The notes beneath the pieces were generated by a model. It was not told the origin of the DNA, did not search any database, and worked only from the letters and a program-made list of their open reading frames with translations. DNA of 64,000 bases from Burkholderiales bacterium (lineage in GTDB: Bacteria; Pseudomonadota; Gammaproteobacteria; Burkholderiales; Burkholderiaceae_C). Below, in pieces: positions 26,354 to 35,096 of the stretch. Position 1 is the stretch's first letter. Each line of letters begins with the position of its first letter. The translations under genes were made by a program, and so were the position numbers. Where the stretch lies: NCBI GenBank assembly GCA_028868855.1, contig JAGWTR010000004.1, positions 124,001-188,000 of the forward strand, in the 5' to 3' direction.

Positions 26354-28741
26354 ATGAGCGATTCCATTTCTCCCCAAGCCCCTCGCCGCTCCGGCGCAGG
26401 CTCCAGCCCCTGGTGGGCACAATGGTTGATCAAGCCCTTGGCGGTGCTGGCCGGGCTTGTGCTGGCAGGACTGCTTGGCGGAGTTTTGTTGGTCGGCATT
26501 GGCTTATCCGTGGCGTATCCACAACTACCAGAGGTGGCTGGGTTGACAGACTATCAACCCAAGATCCCTCTGCGGGTCTATTCGACCGATAACGTGCTGA
26601 TCGGAGAATTTGGCGAAGAAAAGCGTGATTTTCTGCCCATTAAACAAATACCCAAGGTCATGCGGGATGCGGTTTTGGCGATTGAGGACGCCCGTTTCTA
26701 CAAACATGGCGGGGTGGATTACATCGGGGTATTGCGCGCCGGATTGGCCAACTTTGGGGAATCCCGAAGTCAAGGGGCCTCGACCATCACCATGCAGGTG
26801 GCCCGAAACTTCTACCTACCCACCGAGAAGACCTTCACGCGCAAAATCTATGAGATGTTGCTGGCGCTGAAGATCGAAAACCTGCTGACCAAGGACCAGA
26901 TCCTTGAGCTCTACATGAACCAGATCTACCTAGGTCAGCGCGCTTATGGTTTTTCCGCCGCCTGCGACACCTATTTTGGCAAGCCCATCAAGGACATCAC
27001 CGTGGCTGAGGCGGCCATGCTGGCGGGCCTACCCAAGGCCCCTTCCGCCTACAACCCGGTTCGCAACCCGAAACGGGCCGCCTTGCGCCAGCAATACATC
27101 ATTGATCGCATGTTCGAAAACGGATTCATCACAGAACAGCAGCGCGAGGAGGCGAAGAAGGAGGAGTTGGTCTACCGTCGACGGGCCCCGGTTTCGGTGC
27201 ATGCAGAGTACGCCGCGGAAGCCGCACGCCAATTGATGCTGACGCAGTATGGGCCGGACGCCTATACGCGCGGCTTGAATGCGTACACCTCGATCAACAT
27301 GCCCGAGCAGACCGCTGCCTACAAGGCTTTGCGCACCGGGCTGCTCAATTTTGATCGCCGCCAAGCGTGGCGCGGCCCCGAAGCTTACGTAGACCTGCCC
27401 GCCGACCCAAAATTGATTGATGTGCGCGTGGCCGAAGCCCTGGAAGAACACCCCGATAGCGAAAACATCCGCGCCGGTGTCGTGATGTCAGCCGACCCCA
27501 AGCGGCTGGAGGTGGCATTGCAATCGGGCGAACAAATCACGATAGGGCCAGATGGTTTGCGCATGGTGGCCTCGGCCTTGAGCGACAAAGCCAACCCTAA
27601 GCAACAGATTCGCCGGGGCGCGGTGATCCGCGTCATGCAAAACAGCCAGGATCAATGGATCGTGGTGCAACTGCCGGAAGTCGAAGGGGCCTTCGTGTCG
27701 ATGGACCCCACCTCCGGGCTGATCCACGCCATGGTGGGCGGCTTTGATTTCGGTCGCAACAAGTTCAACCACGTGACCCAGGCCTGGCGCCAACCGGGCT
27801 CCAGCTTCAAGCCCTTCATCTATTCGGCGGCCCTCGAAAAAGGCTTCACACCGGCCACCGTCGTCAACGATGCTCCTTTGTTTTTCAGTGCAGGCGTCAC
27901 GGGTGGTCAGCCCTGGGAGCCCAAGAACTATGACGGCAAGTACGAAGGCCCCATGCCTTTGCGGCGCGGTCTGGCCAAATCCAAGAACATGATCTCCATT
28001 CGTGTGCTGCGCTCTATCGGGGCCAAGTACGCGCAGGAATGGATCACCCGCTTCGGCTTTGAGGCGGACAAGCATCCGGCCTACCTGACCATGGCGCTGG
28101 GCGCCGGTTCGGTCACGCCGATGCAGATGGCGGACGCCTATGCGGTGTTTGCCAACGGCGGATACCGCGTCAACCCCATGCTGGTATTGAAGGTGACCGA
28201 CTCACGCGGCCATCCCCTGGCGCAATACCGACCTGCCGTGCTGGACGAATCGATGCGTGCTATCGACGCCCGTAACGCCTTCATGATGAGCAGCCTTCTG
28301 CAGGAAGTGACTCGATCAGGCACAGCGGCCAAAGCACAGGCCATGCTCAAGCGCCCGGACCTGTATGGAAAAACCGGCACCACCAACGATTCCATGGACG
28401 CCTGGTTTGCGGGCTACACGATGCACAACGTGGCCGTGGTCTGGATTGGCCATGACCAGCCGCGCAAACTGGGTGACCGGGAAACAGGTGGCGGTCTGGC
28501 CCTGCCCGTCTGGATCGACTACATGAGCACCGCTTTGAAAAATGTGCCTGTTCAAGAACCTGCCCCGCCTGAGGGGGTGGTGAACGTTGGCGGTGAATGG
28601 TTCTATGAGGAATACACCTCGGGCACCGGCGTGCGTGAATTGACTCCTGAGCCTGAGGACACGACACCCGCCGCACCAGATACCACCTCCGAGGAAAAGA
28701 AAAGCATCCTTGATTTGTTCGGCAATGGCAAATCGCAATGA
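26354..28741 (+). CDS. mrcA: Penicillin-binding protein 1A (bifunctional class A PBP)
   Basis: This is a bifunctional peptidoglycan synthase of 795 residues. A cytoplasmic tail and one membrane helix (about 25-55) lead to a GT51 glycosyltransferase domain (about 75-245). That domain shows the catalytic Glu in EDARFYKHGGVDYIG, QGASTITMQVARNFY and LELYMNQIYLGQRAYG. The transpeptidase domain has the Ser-Lys motif in QPGSSFKPFIYSAA (near 480) and KTGTTND (near 675). An OB-type insert (OBCD_OBFold) lies between them. It is divergent from pilM, a conserved neighbourhood in proteobacteria. The symbol ponA is also used. Confidence 0.96.
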   Translation: MSDSISPQAPRRSGAGSSPWWAQWLIKPLAVLAGLVLAGLLGGVLLVGIGLSVAYPQLPEVAGLTDYQPKIPLRVYSTDNVLIGEFGEEKRDFLPIKQIPKVMRDAVLAIEDARFYKHGGVDYIGVLRAGLANFGESRSQGASTITMQVARNFYLPTEKTFTRKIYEMLLALKIENLLTKDQILELYMNQIYLGQRAYGFSAACDTYFGKPIKDITVAEAAMLAGLPKAPSAYNPVRNPKRAALRQQYIIDRMFENGFITEQQREEAKKEELVYRRRAPVSVHAEYAAEAARQLMLTQYGPDAYTRGLNAYTSINMPEQTAAYKALRTGLLNFDRRQAWRGPEAYVDLPADPKLIDVRVAEALEEHPDSENIRAGVVMSADPKRLEVALQSGEQITIGPDGLRMVASALSDKANPKQQIRRGAVIRVMQNSQDQWIVVQLPEVEGAFVSMDPTSGLIHAMVGGFDFGRNKFNHVTQAWRQPGSSFKPFIYSAALEKGFTPATVVNDAPLFFSAGVTGGQPWEPKNYDGKYEGPMPLRRGLAKSKNMISIRVLRSIGAKYAQEWITRFGFEADKHPAYLTMALGAGSVTPMQMADAYAVFANGGYRVNPMLVLKVTDSRGHPLAQYRPAVLDESMRAIDARNAFMMSSLLQEVTRSGTAAKAQAMLKRPDLYGKTGTTNDSMDAWFAGYTMHNVAVVWIGHDQPRKLGDRETGGGLALPVWIDYMSTALKNVPVQEPAPPEGVVNVGGEWFYEEYTSGTGVRELTPEPEDTTPAAPDTTSEEKKSILDLFGNGKSQ

Positions 28742-28756
28742 AGCCTGTCGGCTTTT
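28741..28756 (+). terminator. Short possible terminator after the PBP1A gene
   Basis: AAGCC-TGTC-GGCTT forms a 5-bp stem with a 4-base loop, ending in TTTT, immediately after the stop codon. The stem is short and weak. The reverse gene cyaY ends inside it at 28755. Confidence 0.35.
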
Positions 28757-29105
28757 AAAAGGCCAGCGCCAGACCGGTTTGTTCAGCCGCGCACGCTGAC
28801 AGCAGTGCAAAGAACTCATCGCCGCTGCGGGTGTCGCGCCATTGCCCATCGACGTGACGGAAATGAAAACCACCGCGCTTGGCTGCCAGCCACAGCTCAT
28901 GCAAGGGTGGCTGTGCATTGATGATGAGTTGGCTGCGGTTGGGCAAGGTCAAGGTCAGCAAGCCGCCTGATCGGGCCGCATCAATGTCGGCGACGTCGGT
29001 TTCGAGCCAGCGGTCCACCGTGGATTCGATGCGTGCCAGCACGGCCTGGATGGCGGCGTGGTACTGGGCGTCGGTCAATCCCGAGGGGGTATCGGCGGTG
29101 GTCAT
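28755..29105 (-). CDS. cyaY: Frataxin-like iron donor/regulator of Fe-S assembly
   Basis: CyaY binds iron and modulates the IscS/IscU Fe-S assembly machine. The 116-residue product has an acidic first helix and ridge (ESTVDRWLETDVADIDAA), then the frataxin beta sheet with LTLTLPNRSQLIINAQPPL, ELWLAAKRGGFHF and RDTRSGDEFFALL. Length and layout match bacterial CyaY. It is convergent with the PBP gene and divergent from lptM; the cyaY/lptM/lysA neighbourhood is common in proteobacteria. Confidence 0.94.
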   Translation of the reverse strand: MTTADTPSGLTDAQYHAAIQAVLARIESTVDRWLETDVADIDAARSGGLLTLTLPNRSQLIINAQPPLHELWLAAKRGGFHFRHVDGQWRDTRSGDEFFALLSACAAEQTGLALAF

Positions 29106-29129
29106 TGGACAGATCCTTAGAATATCGGC

Positions 29130-29348
29130 ATGAAGACACAGCTTCGGATTTTAGGCAGCAACGCAAAACCCCAGACTTTGCAGCGCCGTGGGCGACTCCG
29201 CTCACTCCTCGTGATGGGCTCGCTGCTGGGCAGTGTGCTGCTGAACGCTTGCGGCCAGAAGGGCCCGCTTTACCTGCCCACGCCTGCGAGTGCTGCAGCT
29301 GCCGCCGCCCCCGCCTCATCCCCCCCCACCCCCGCGACCACCCCATGA
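29130..29348 (+). CDS. lptM: LptM (YifL-type) small LPS-assembly lipoprotein
   Basis: This small lipoprotein of 72 residues has a basic N-region, a hydrophobic stretch LLVMGSLLGSVLL and the lipobox LNAC. Directly after it comes GQKGPLYLP, the hallmark of LptM. In E. coli LptM helps LptD mature. The tail is Ala/Pro-rich low complexity. The n-region is long (about 28 residues); an internal ATG at 29214 would give a very short signal peptide, so I keep the upstream ATG. Its stop overlaps the lysA start as ATGA, the standard lptM-lysA arrangement. Confidence 0.88.
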   Translation: MKTQLRILGSNAKPQTLQRRGRLRSLLVMGSLLGSVLLNACGQKGPLYLPTPASAAAAAAPASSPPTPATTP

Positions 29349-30616
29349 CCCTGCCCGGCTCCCCTTTTCTGGCCTATCGTGGCCCTGATTTGTTTCTGGA
29401 CGAGGTTCGCCTGAGCGATCTGGTGCGCCAGCATGGCAGCCCTTTGTATGTTTATTCGCGCCGCGCCATGCTCGCCGCCCTGGCCCCCTATCAGCACGCC
29501 CTGAGTGGCCGTGCGCACCTGGTGTGCTATGCCGTCAAGGCCAACTCCAACCTGGCCGTGTTGCAGACGTTTGCACAAGCCGGGTGCGGTTTTGACATCG
29601 TCTCGTCGGGCGAACTGGCACGGGTGCTGGCCGCTGGCGGCGATCCGTCCAAGGTGATTTTTTCAGGGGTCGGCAAGACCCGAGCTGAGATGCGCGAAGC
29701 CATTGAGGCGGGCGTGCGCTGCTTCAACGTGGAAAGCACGGCCGAAATGGAAGTGCTGTCGGAGGTGGCCGCCAGCCTCCAGAGCAAGGCGCGTGTCAGC
29801 CTGCGCGTCAATCCCGATGTCGACGCCGGCACGCATCCTTATATTTCGACGGGGCTGAAGGGCAACAAGTTCGGCATTGCGCACGAATTGGCGGTCGAGA
29901 CCTACCGACGCGCCGCAACCCTGCCCGGCATTGAGGTGGTGGGCATTGACTGCCACATCGGATCGCAGATCACCGAAGTGTCGCCCTACCTGGACGCGCT
30001 GGACCGCGTGCTGGATTTGGTCGAAGCGATTGAAGCGGCTGGGGTGCCAATCCACCACATGGATCTGGGCGGTGGCCTGGGCATCACCTACACCGACGAG
30101 ACACCGCCCACGGCGGACGAACTGATTGGCCGACTGTTGGAGCGCATCGATGCGCGCGGGCATGGTCAGCGCGAACTCGTGTTCGAGCCTGGCCGCTCAC
30201 TGGTGGGCAATGCCGGCGTGTTGTTGACCGAGGTGTTGTTCCTCAAGCCTGGCGAGCAGAAGAGTTTCTGCGTGGTCGATGCAGGCATGAACGACCTGAT
30301 GCGACCCGCGCTGTACGAGGCCTACATGGGCATCGTCAACACCCACCAGGGCGATACGACGGCGCAGGTGTGGGACGTGGTCGGCCCGGTCTGCGAATCG
30401 GGCGACTGGCTGGGCCGCGACCGCGCCTTGGCGGTGCAGGCCGGTGATGTACTGGCCGTTTTGTCGGCGGGGGCCTATGGAATGACCATGGCCAGCAACT
30501 ACAACACGCGTGGGCGTGCGGCCGAGTTGATGGTCGACGGCCATCAGGTGTGGGTGATTCGCGAGCGTGAAACGGTGACCGACTTGTTCAAGCTGGAGCA
30601 CCGCCTGCCGGCGTGA
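29345..30616 (+). CDS. lysA: Diaminopimelate decarboxylase
   Basis: LysA makes L-lysine from meso-diaminopimelate with PLP. The 423-residue product shows the PLP lysine in VCYAVKANSNLAV, the phosphate-binding GGGLGITY and EPGRSLVGNAG, and the active-site Cys region GPVCESGDWLGRDR. The start is the ATG at 29345, which overlaps the lptM stop; the frame is open further upstream but without homology. Its 3' end runs 29 bases into the convergent CoA-transferase gene. Confidence 0.97.
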   Translation: MTLPGSPFLAYRGPDLFLDEVRLSDLVRQHGSPLYVYSRRAMLAALAPYQHALSGRAHLVCYAVKANSNLAVLQTFAQAGCGFDIVSSGELARVLAAGGDPSKVIFSGVGKTRAEMREAIEAGVRCFNVESTAEMEVLSEVAASLQSKARVSLRVNPDVDAGTHPYISTGLKGNKFGIAHELAVETYRRAATLPGIEVVGIDCHIGSQITEVSPYLDALDRVLDLVEAIEAAGVPIHHMDLGGGLGITYTDETPPTADELIGRLLERIDARGHGQRELVFEPGRSLVGNAGVLLTEVLFLKPGEQKSFCVVDAGMNDLMRPALYEAYMGIVNTHQGDTTAQVWDVVGPVCESGDWLGRDRALAVQAGDVLAVLSAGAYGMTMASNYNTRGRAAELMVDGHQVWVIRERETVTDLFKLEHRLPA

Positions 30617-31805
30617 TCGCACCCAGCACGGACTCGGTGTCTTGACCCAAGGTAGGCGCCCGACGCGTGATCGCGCCCGGTGTGGCCGACAGCTTGGGGA
30701 TCACACCCGGCACCGCCACCGTCAAGCCATCATGCGTGGTCACGGGCACGATCATGTCGCGCGCCTGGTAGTGCGGGTCGGTGGCGATGTCCTGGGCGTT
30801 GAAGATGCGCCCAACCGGCACGCTGACGGCATTGAGCACCTCCAGAACATCATCCACGGGGCGCTGTGAGGTCCACGCACCAATGGCCACGTCAATTTCG
30901 GCCACTCGCTTGACACGGCCCGGGTTGGTGGCAAGCTCCAAATCCAGGGCCAGGTCATCGCGGCCAATGGCCAGCATCAGGCGTTTGAAGATGGAGTCGC
31001 CATTACCGCCGATCACCACCGTGCCATCGGCGCAGGCGTAGGCGTTGCTGGGCGCGATGCCGGGCAGCGCCGACCCAGCTGGTTGACGCACAGCCCCGAA
31101 AGCGCTGTATTCAGGCAAGAGGCTTTCCATGCAGTTGAAGACGGCTTCGTACAAGGCCACGTCCACAACTTGACCGCGCCCTTTGGGGGCTTCAGGGGTG
31201 ATGCTCTGATGACGGGCCTGCAAGGCCAGCAGGACGCCGATCACGCCGTGCAAAGCGGCCAGCGTGTCGCCCAGGCTGACCCCAGCACGCACGGGTACGC
31301 GACCAGGCTCGGCGTTGAGATAGCGCAACCCCCCCATGGCCTCGGCCACCACGGCAAAGCCGGGTCGCTCACGGTAAGGGCCGGTCTGGCCGTAGCCGCT
31401 GATGCGCAGCATGATCAGGCCAGGATTGGTGCGGCTGAGTTCGTCAAAGGCCAGGCCCCATTTTTCCATGGTGCCGGGTTTGAAGTTTTCGATGACAACA
31501 TCGGCCTCGTTGATGAGCTGGCGCACCGCAGCGCGGCCCTCAGCGGTGCGCAGGTCCAGCACCACACTCTTCTTGTTGCGGCTTTGCACCTGCCACCACA
31601 CGCTGGTGCCGTTGTGCAGCATGCGCCACTGGCGCAGGGGGTCGCCGCCCGGGCCGGCCTCGCTGGGCGGTGGTTCGATCTTGATGACCTCGGCGCCAAA
31701 ATCGGCCAAAGTCTTGCCCGCGAAGGGGCCTGCGATGAGCTGGCCCAGTTCGATCACCTTGATGCCCGCCAGGGCCTGCGGCGCAATGGAAGTCTGCGTA
31801 ATCAT
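30588..31805 (-). CDS. Class III (CaiB/BaiF) CoA-transferase
   Basis: This 405-residue family III acyl-CoA transferase has the N-terminal IKVIELGQLIAGPFAGKTLA and FGAEVIKIEPP, NKKSVVLDLRTAEGR, VIENFKPGTMEKWGL, and LIMLRISGYGQTGPY. In characterised members a catalytic Asp follows the GQTGPY block; here the segment reads RPGFAVVAEAMGG, with Ala where the Asp is expected. That substitution occurs in parts of the family and may mean another acid acts or substrate use differs. The ATG at 31805 gives the family start; an upstream ATG at 31859 lies inside exbD. The acyl substrate cannot be told from sequence. Confidence 0.88.
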   Translation of the reverse strand: MITQTSIAPQALAGIKVIELGQLIAGPFAGKTLADFGAEVIKIEPPPSEAGPGGDPLRQWRMLHNGTSVWWQVQSRNKKSVVLDLRTAEGRAAVRQLINEADVVIENFKPGTMEKWGLAFDELSRTNPGLIMLRISGYGQTGPYRERPGFAVVAEAMGGLRYLNAEPGRVPVRAGVSLGDTLAALHGVIGVLLALQARHQSITPEAPKGRGQVVDVALYEAVFNCMESLLPEYSAFGAVRQPAGSALPGIAPSNAYACADGTVVIGGNGDSIFKRLMLAIGRDDLALDLELATNPGRVKRVAEIDVAIGAWTSQRPVDDVLEVLNAVSVPVGRIFNAQDIATDPHYQARDMIVPVTTHDGLTVAVPGVIPKLSATPGAITRRAPTLGQDTESVLGAITPAGGAPA

Positions 31806-31827
31806 GGACACAGATCGTAGTGCCAAA

Positions 31828-32253
31828 TCAGGGTTTGACGGAGTCCGGCTGGGTGACAAAACCGATCTTACTCAACCCTGCTTTCGACGCGTCGGCCAGG
31901 GTCTCGGCCACCACCTTGTAGGCCACGGCCTGATCGGCACGCAGATGAATCTCGGCCTGATGGGGCTTGAGCCCCTCGGCCACGAAACGTTGCGCCGCTT
32001 CATCACGCGAGACGGGCTGACCATTCCAGAGTCGCACACCATGGGCATCAATGGCGAAATCGATTTTCTCAGCCTTTGCCGAAGCCACCTGCGTGCTGGC
32101 CTTGGGCAATTCCAGCTTGACGGAGTGGCTCAGCAAGGGTGCCGTGACGATGAAGATCACCAGCAACACCAGCATCACGTCGATGAGGGGCACCATGTTG
32201 ATCTCGGCCATCGGTGCGCCGCTGCTTTTGCTGTCAAAACTAGCGAAGGCCAT
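31828..32253 (-). CDS. exbD: ExbD-type proton channel subunit
   Basis: This is a 141-residue inner-membrane protein of the TonB energising complex. It has a short cytoplasmic N-terminus, one membrane helix with the conserved Asp in VPLIDVMLVLLVIFIV (about 22-40), and a periplasmic domain ending in QAEIHLRADQAVAYKVVAE. It follows exbB by 10 bases in tonB-exbB-exbD. Confidence 0.95.
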   Translation of the reverse strand: MAFASFDSKSSGAPMAEINMVPLIDVMLVLLVIFIVTAPLLSHSVKLELPKASTQVASAKAEKIDFAIDAHGVRLWNGQPVSRDEAAQRFVAEGLKPHQAEIHLRADQAVAYKVVAETLADASKAGLSKIGFVTQPDSVKP

Positions 32254-32263
32254 GGTGTTCTCC

Positions 32264-33061
32264 TCAGTTGCCCGATGTGTTGCTCGTCTTCAGGGGATGC
32301 ACATTGGCATTGCCCTTGAGCGTCTGGCCCGTCGACAGGAAGGTGAACAGCTCGAACGCGAAGGCGTCCAGGCGGGCACCCCACACGCGGTTGCTGCGGG
32401 TCAACCAGTTGTACCCCATGACGGCAGGGATGGCCACGGCCAAGCCGACGCCCGTCATGACCAGGGCCTCACCCACCGGGCCGGCGACCTTGTCGAGCGT
32501 GCCTGCGCCCGTGGCGCCAATGGCCAACAGCGCGTGATAGACCCCCCAGACGGTGCCGAACAGACCCACGAAGGGGGCCGTGGCGCCGATGGTGGCCAGC
32601 ACGGCCAAACCACTTTCCAGACGCATGGTTTCTTCGTCCAGCACCTTCTTGATGGTGCGGGTCAGGAAGTCCTGGGCGGACCCAGCCTCTTCGAGCTTGG
32701 CCGCGCCATAACGGGCATGGTGCGCCTGCGCGTGCATGGCGTGCGAGGTCAGATGCGCGAAGGGTTCGCTCACGCCATGAGTGGTGATTTCGTGCTGCAC
32801 GGCCTCCAACGAAGTGGCGTTCCAGAAAAAGTTCAGGAAGGTCTTACTGCGCTGTTGGCGCAACATCAGGCCCACGCCCTTGGTAATGATCAACGCCCAG
32901 GAGATCAAGGACATCAGCACCAGGATGACGAACAGGCCCTGCCCCACCATGTCGGTCTGGCGAATGAAGTGGCCAAACCCCATTTCAGGGACGGCTGGGT
33001 TGACATCAACCAGGGCGGTTGATGCGGTGGCGGGAGCACTGGCGGAAAGAGTGTCGGACAT
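32264..33061 (-). CDS. exbB: ExbB-type proton channel subunit
   Basis: This is a 265-residue MotA/TolQ/ExbB-family protein with three membrane helices: one near 42-62 and two in the C-terminal half (LATIGATAPFVGLFGTVWGV and VMTGVGLAVAIPAVMGY). The extended polar N-terminus (residues 1-25) is usual for TonB-linked ExbB. The ATG at 33061 was chosen; a TTG two codons earlier overlaps the tonB stop. It works with ExbD and TonB to drive outer-membrane siderophore or haem uptake. Confidence 0.94.
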   Translation of the reverse strand: MSDTLSASAPATASTALVDVNPAVPEMGFGHFIRQTDMVGQGLFVILVLMSLISWALIITKGVGLMLRQQRSKTFLNFFWNATSLEAVQHEITTHGVSEPFAHLTSHAMHAQAHHARYGAAKLEEAGSAQDFLTRTIKKVLDEETMRLESGLAVLATIGATAPFVGLFGTVWGVYHALLAIGATGAGTLDKVAGPVGEALVMTGVGLAVAIPAVMGYNWLTRSNRVWGARLDAFAFELFTFLSTGQTLKGNANVHPLKTSNTSGN

Positions 33062-33063
33062 GA

Positions 33064-33825
33064 TCAACGATCTTCAAGAGTGAAATTGATGCTGTGGGGA
33101 ACCCAAACGTTGCGCGGGGTGCCATTCTCGATATATGGCTGGAACCGTGCGGCGCGTTCGGCGGCCACTGCTGCGCGGTCCAGGCGGGGATAGCCGGACG
33201 ATTTGGAAATCTGAACGTCCTTGGCATGGCCTTGCTCGTCCACCAGCACCATCATCACGACGGTGCCTGACTCACCCAGCTCCTGGGATATCTGCGAATA
33301 CACAGGCTGCGGTTTGATCAGAAAACGCACAGCCGATGAGGGCAAGGTTTTCGGCGCTGTCGTGCTGACCGACTCGGTCAACGGCGCTGGGGCGGTGCTG
33401 GGCACTGCGCTGGTGGTCGCCGAGGTTGCGGGCGGGGCAACGGCGAGAGGATCGGCACGAACCTCGGAGCTTGGCGCGGGCACCTGCCTGTCCTGCGCTT
33501 GGGCCGTTCTCGCCGAGGCCAAAACCTGCGGTCTGGACAGAGGTGGCGCCGCTTGCTGCTGCTGGCGGGGTGCAGGCGGTTGAGGCGGTTGAGGCGGTTG
33601 AGGCGATGTGGTCACCGGCTCGGATTCGCTGATGATGCTGACCATCAAAGGGGCGCTGTCCGTCACCGGCATTGGCGCAAGACTGCTGCGCCAGACCCAT
33701 GCACCCACCCCACCATGCAGCAGCACAACACACAATGCCAGCGCCCAACCCTGCCTGCTCGACAGGTCGTGTGGCAGGGACGGCCCACGATTGAGGGACA
33801 CAACAGGAACGTCTGTCAAAACCAT
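33064..33825 (-). CDS. tonB: TonB energy transducer
   Basis: The 253-residue product has one N-terminal membrane helix (about 27-46, WALALCVVLLHGGVGAWVW), a long Pro/Ala/Gln-rich periplasmic linker (about 70-165) and a C-terminal TonB domain with LVDEQGHAKDVQISKSSGYP and AVAAERAARFQPY. The linker holds a PQPPQPPQPP run encoded by a 9-bp tandem repeat. No ribosome site precedes the ATG. The best promoter (TTGAGA-N16-GATAAA within 33834-33861) would start transcription only a few bases before it, so translation may be near-leaderless. It heads tonB-exbB-exbD and faces a Fur-like operator. Confidence 0.93.
   Translation of the reverse strand: MVLTDVPVVSLNRGPSLPHDLSSRQGWALALCVVLLHGGVGAWVWRSSLAPMPVTDSAPLMVSIISESEPVTTSPQPPQPPQPPAPRQQQQAAPPLSRPQVLASARTAQAQDRQVPAPSSEVRADPLAVAPPATSATTSAVPSTAPAPLTESVSTTAPKTLPSSAVRFLIKPQPVYSQISQELGESGTVVMMVLVDEQGHAKDVQISKSSGYPRLDRAAVAAERAARFQPYIENGTPRNVWVPHSINFTLEDR
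33575..33605. repeat. 9-bp tandem repeat inside tonB
   Basis: The unit ggcggttga is repeated about 3.5 times in perfect copies. On the minus strand it encodes the Pro-Gln-Pro linker run of TonB. Since the unit is 3 codons, slippage would change linker length without a frameshift. Confidence 0.85.
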
Positions 33826-33833
33826 TAGGTCAC

Positions 33834-33868
33834 TTTATCATCAATTGCAATTGATTCTCAATTGCAAT
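33834..33868. promoter_or_regulatory. Putative Fur operator between tonB and tssA
   Basis: Two overlapping perfect palindromes are present: ATCAATTG-CAATTGAT at 33840-33855, and ATTGCAATTGA-TTC-TCAATTGCAAT at 33844-33868. The core, on the minus strand GCAATTGAGAATCAATTGC, matches the 19-bp Fur consensus at 12 positions and has the GAGAAT/ATTCTC look of betaproteobacterial iron boxes. A -35/-10 pair for tonB (TTGAGA and GATAAA) is embedded in it. tssA begins 131 bases to the right. Only the symmetry is certain; Fur binding is inferred from form and from the TonB context. Confidence 0.65.
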
Positions 33869-33998
33869 TACAAACACCAAAAACATCCCCCACGCTGGGG
33901 AGATGCCAGCCGGTCGCATCGGCCCCGCTTCATGGGAAAATTGAACCCACGGGGAAGAAACAACGCCGAACCCGAGCGACCATATTTTCAGGGATTTC

Positions 33999-35096
33999 AT
34001 GAACAACGAAGCATTGCTGGCGCCTATTGCCGGCACCTCACCGTGCGGCGAAGACTTTTCCTTTTCGATCGAATTTGACCAAATCGCCGAGATGCGGCGC
34101 GAAGATGACCCCACGCTTGATCAGGGCGAGTGGGTGACTGCCTTGAAAGTGGCGGACTGGCCTGGCGTGGCTCGTCACTGCGAGACCTTGCTGACCCACC
34201 GCACCAAAGACCTGCGCCTGGCCCAATGGCTGACCGAGGCCTTGGCCTTAACTCAAGGATACGCCGGCTTGCTCCAGGGCTTGCAGCTGTGCACGGCCTT
34301 GTGCACCCGCTACTGGGACGATCTGCACCCCCGAGCCGACGAGGCCGACATGGACCAGCGCGTGGGCAACATGACCTGGTTCCTGCAACGCCTCGTGCCT
34401 TTGTGCACGACCCGACCGTTGACCCGCAACCGCCAAGGCCAGCGCCATTCTCTGCAGGACCTGCACACGGCGCACCATTGGCAGACCGTGTTGGAGCGGT
34501 CGCCCGACGAGGCGCAACGCCAGGCCGCCGGAGCCGTCAAGGTGACGGTGGACCAATTCATGCGGGCCTTGAGAGAAACACCCAAGGAGGAGTTGCGAGC
34601 CTCCTTGCAAACCGTGCAGGACTGCGAACGGCAATTGCTGGCATGGCAGGCTGTGATCGACGCCCACCTGGGCCTTGACGGTCCCTCTTTCGCCCCGGCC
34701 AAGGAAGCCATGGCGCATGCGGTGCATGAGGTCGAACGTCTGGTCCGAGAGGTCGGCGCCCTGGCCGAGCACAGCAGCCTTGAGTCACTCCTGGGCAGCG
34801 ATGCCCAGGACGCCAGCGCTGAAGCCCATGCGGCCGACACCGCCAACGCAGACCCCACGGTGCGCGGCCCGCTGCGCAGTCGTGCGCAAGCCTTGCAGCA
34901 GATGCGCGAAGTGGCGGCGTTCTTCCGGCGCACCGAACCACACAGCCCCGTGGCCTACCTGGCCGAGAAGGCCGTCAAGTGGGGTGACATGCCCCTGCAC
35001 GAATGGCTACGCAAGGTGGTCAAGGACCAGGGCTCAATGTCCCATCTGCACGAACTGCTGGGCATCGAACCCGACGAAGGTGAATCGACTCACTGA
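33999..35096 (+). CDS. tssA: Type VI secretion protein TssA
   Basis: TssA caps the T6SS baseplate and sheath and guides their assembly. The 365-residue product has the ImpA N-terminal domain (PIAGTSPCGEDFSFSIEFDQ, residues 9-28, through LARRYWDDLHP-like LCTRYWDDLHPRADE near 105) and the C-terminal segment EPHSPVAYLAEKAVKWGDMP, in which the PHSP box is conserved. A variable acidic middle links them. It is the only plus-strand T6SS gene here and converges with the OmpA gene, overlapping it by 7 bases. The 130-base leader has an imperfect CATC/GATG hairpin at 33884-33905 and a ribosome site AGGGA. Confidence 0.92.
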   Translation: MNNEALLAPIAGTSPCGEDFSFSIEFDQIAEMRREDDPTLDQGEWVTALKVADWPGVARHCETLLTHRTKDLRLAQWLTEALALTQGYAGLLQGLQLCTALCTRYWDDLHPRADEADMDQRVGNMTWFLQRLVPLCTTRPLTRNRQGQRHSLQDLHTAHHWQTVLERSPDEAQRQAAGAVKVTVDQFMRALRETPKEELRASLQTVQDCERQLLAWQAVIDAHLGLDGPSFAPAKEAMAHAVHEVERLVREVGALAEHSSLESLLGSDAQDASAEAHAADTANADPTVRGPLRSRAQALQQMREVAAFFRRTEPHSPVAYLAEKAVKWGDMPLHEWLRKVVKDQGSMSHLHELLGIEPDEGESTH

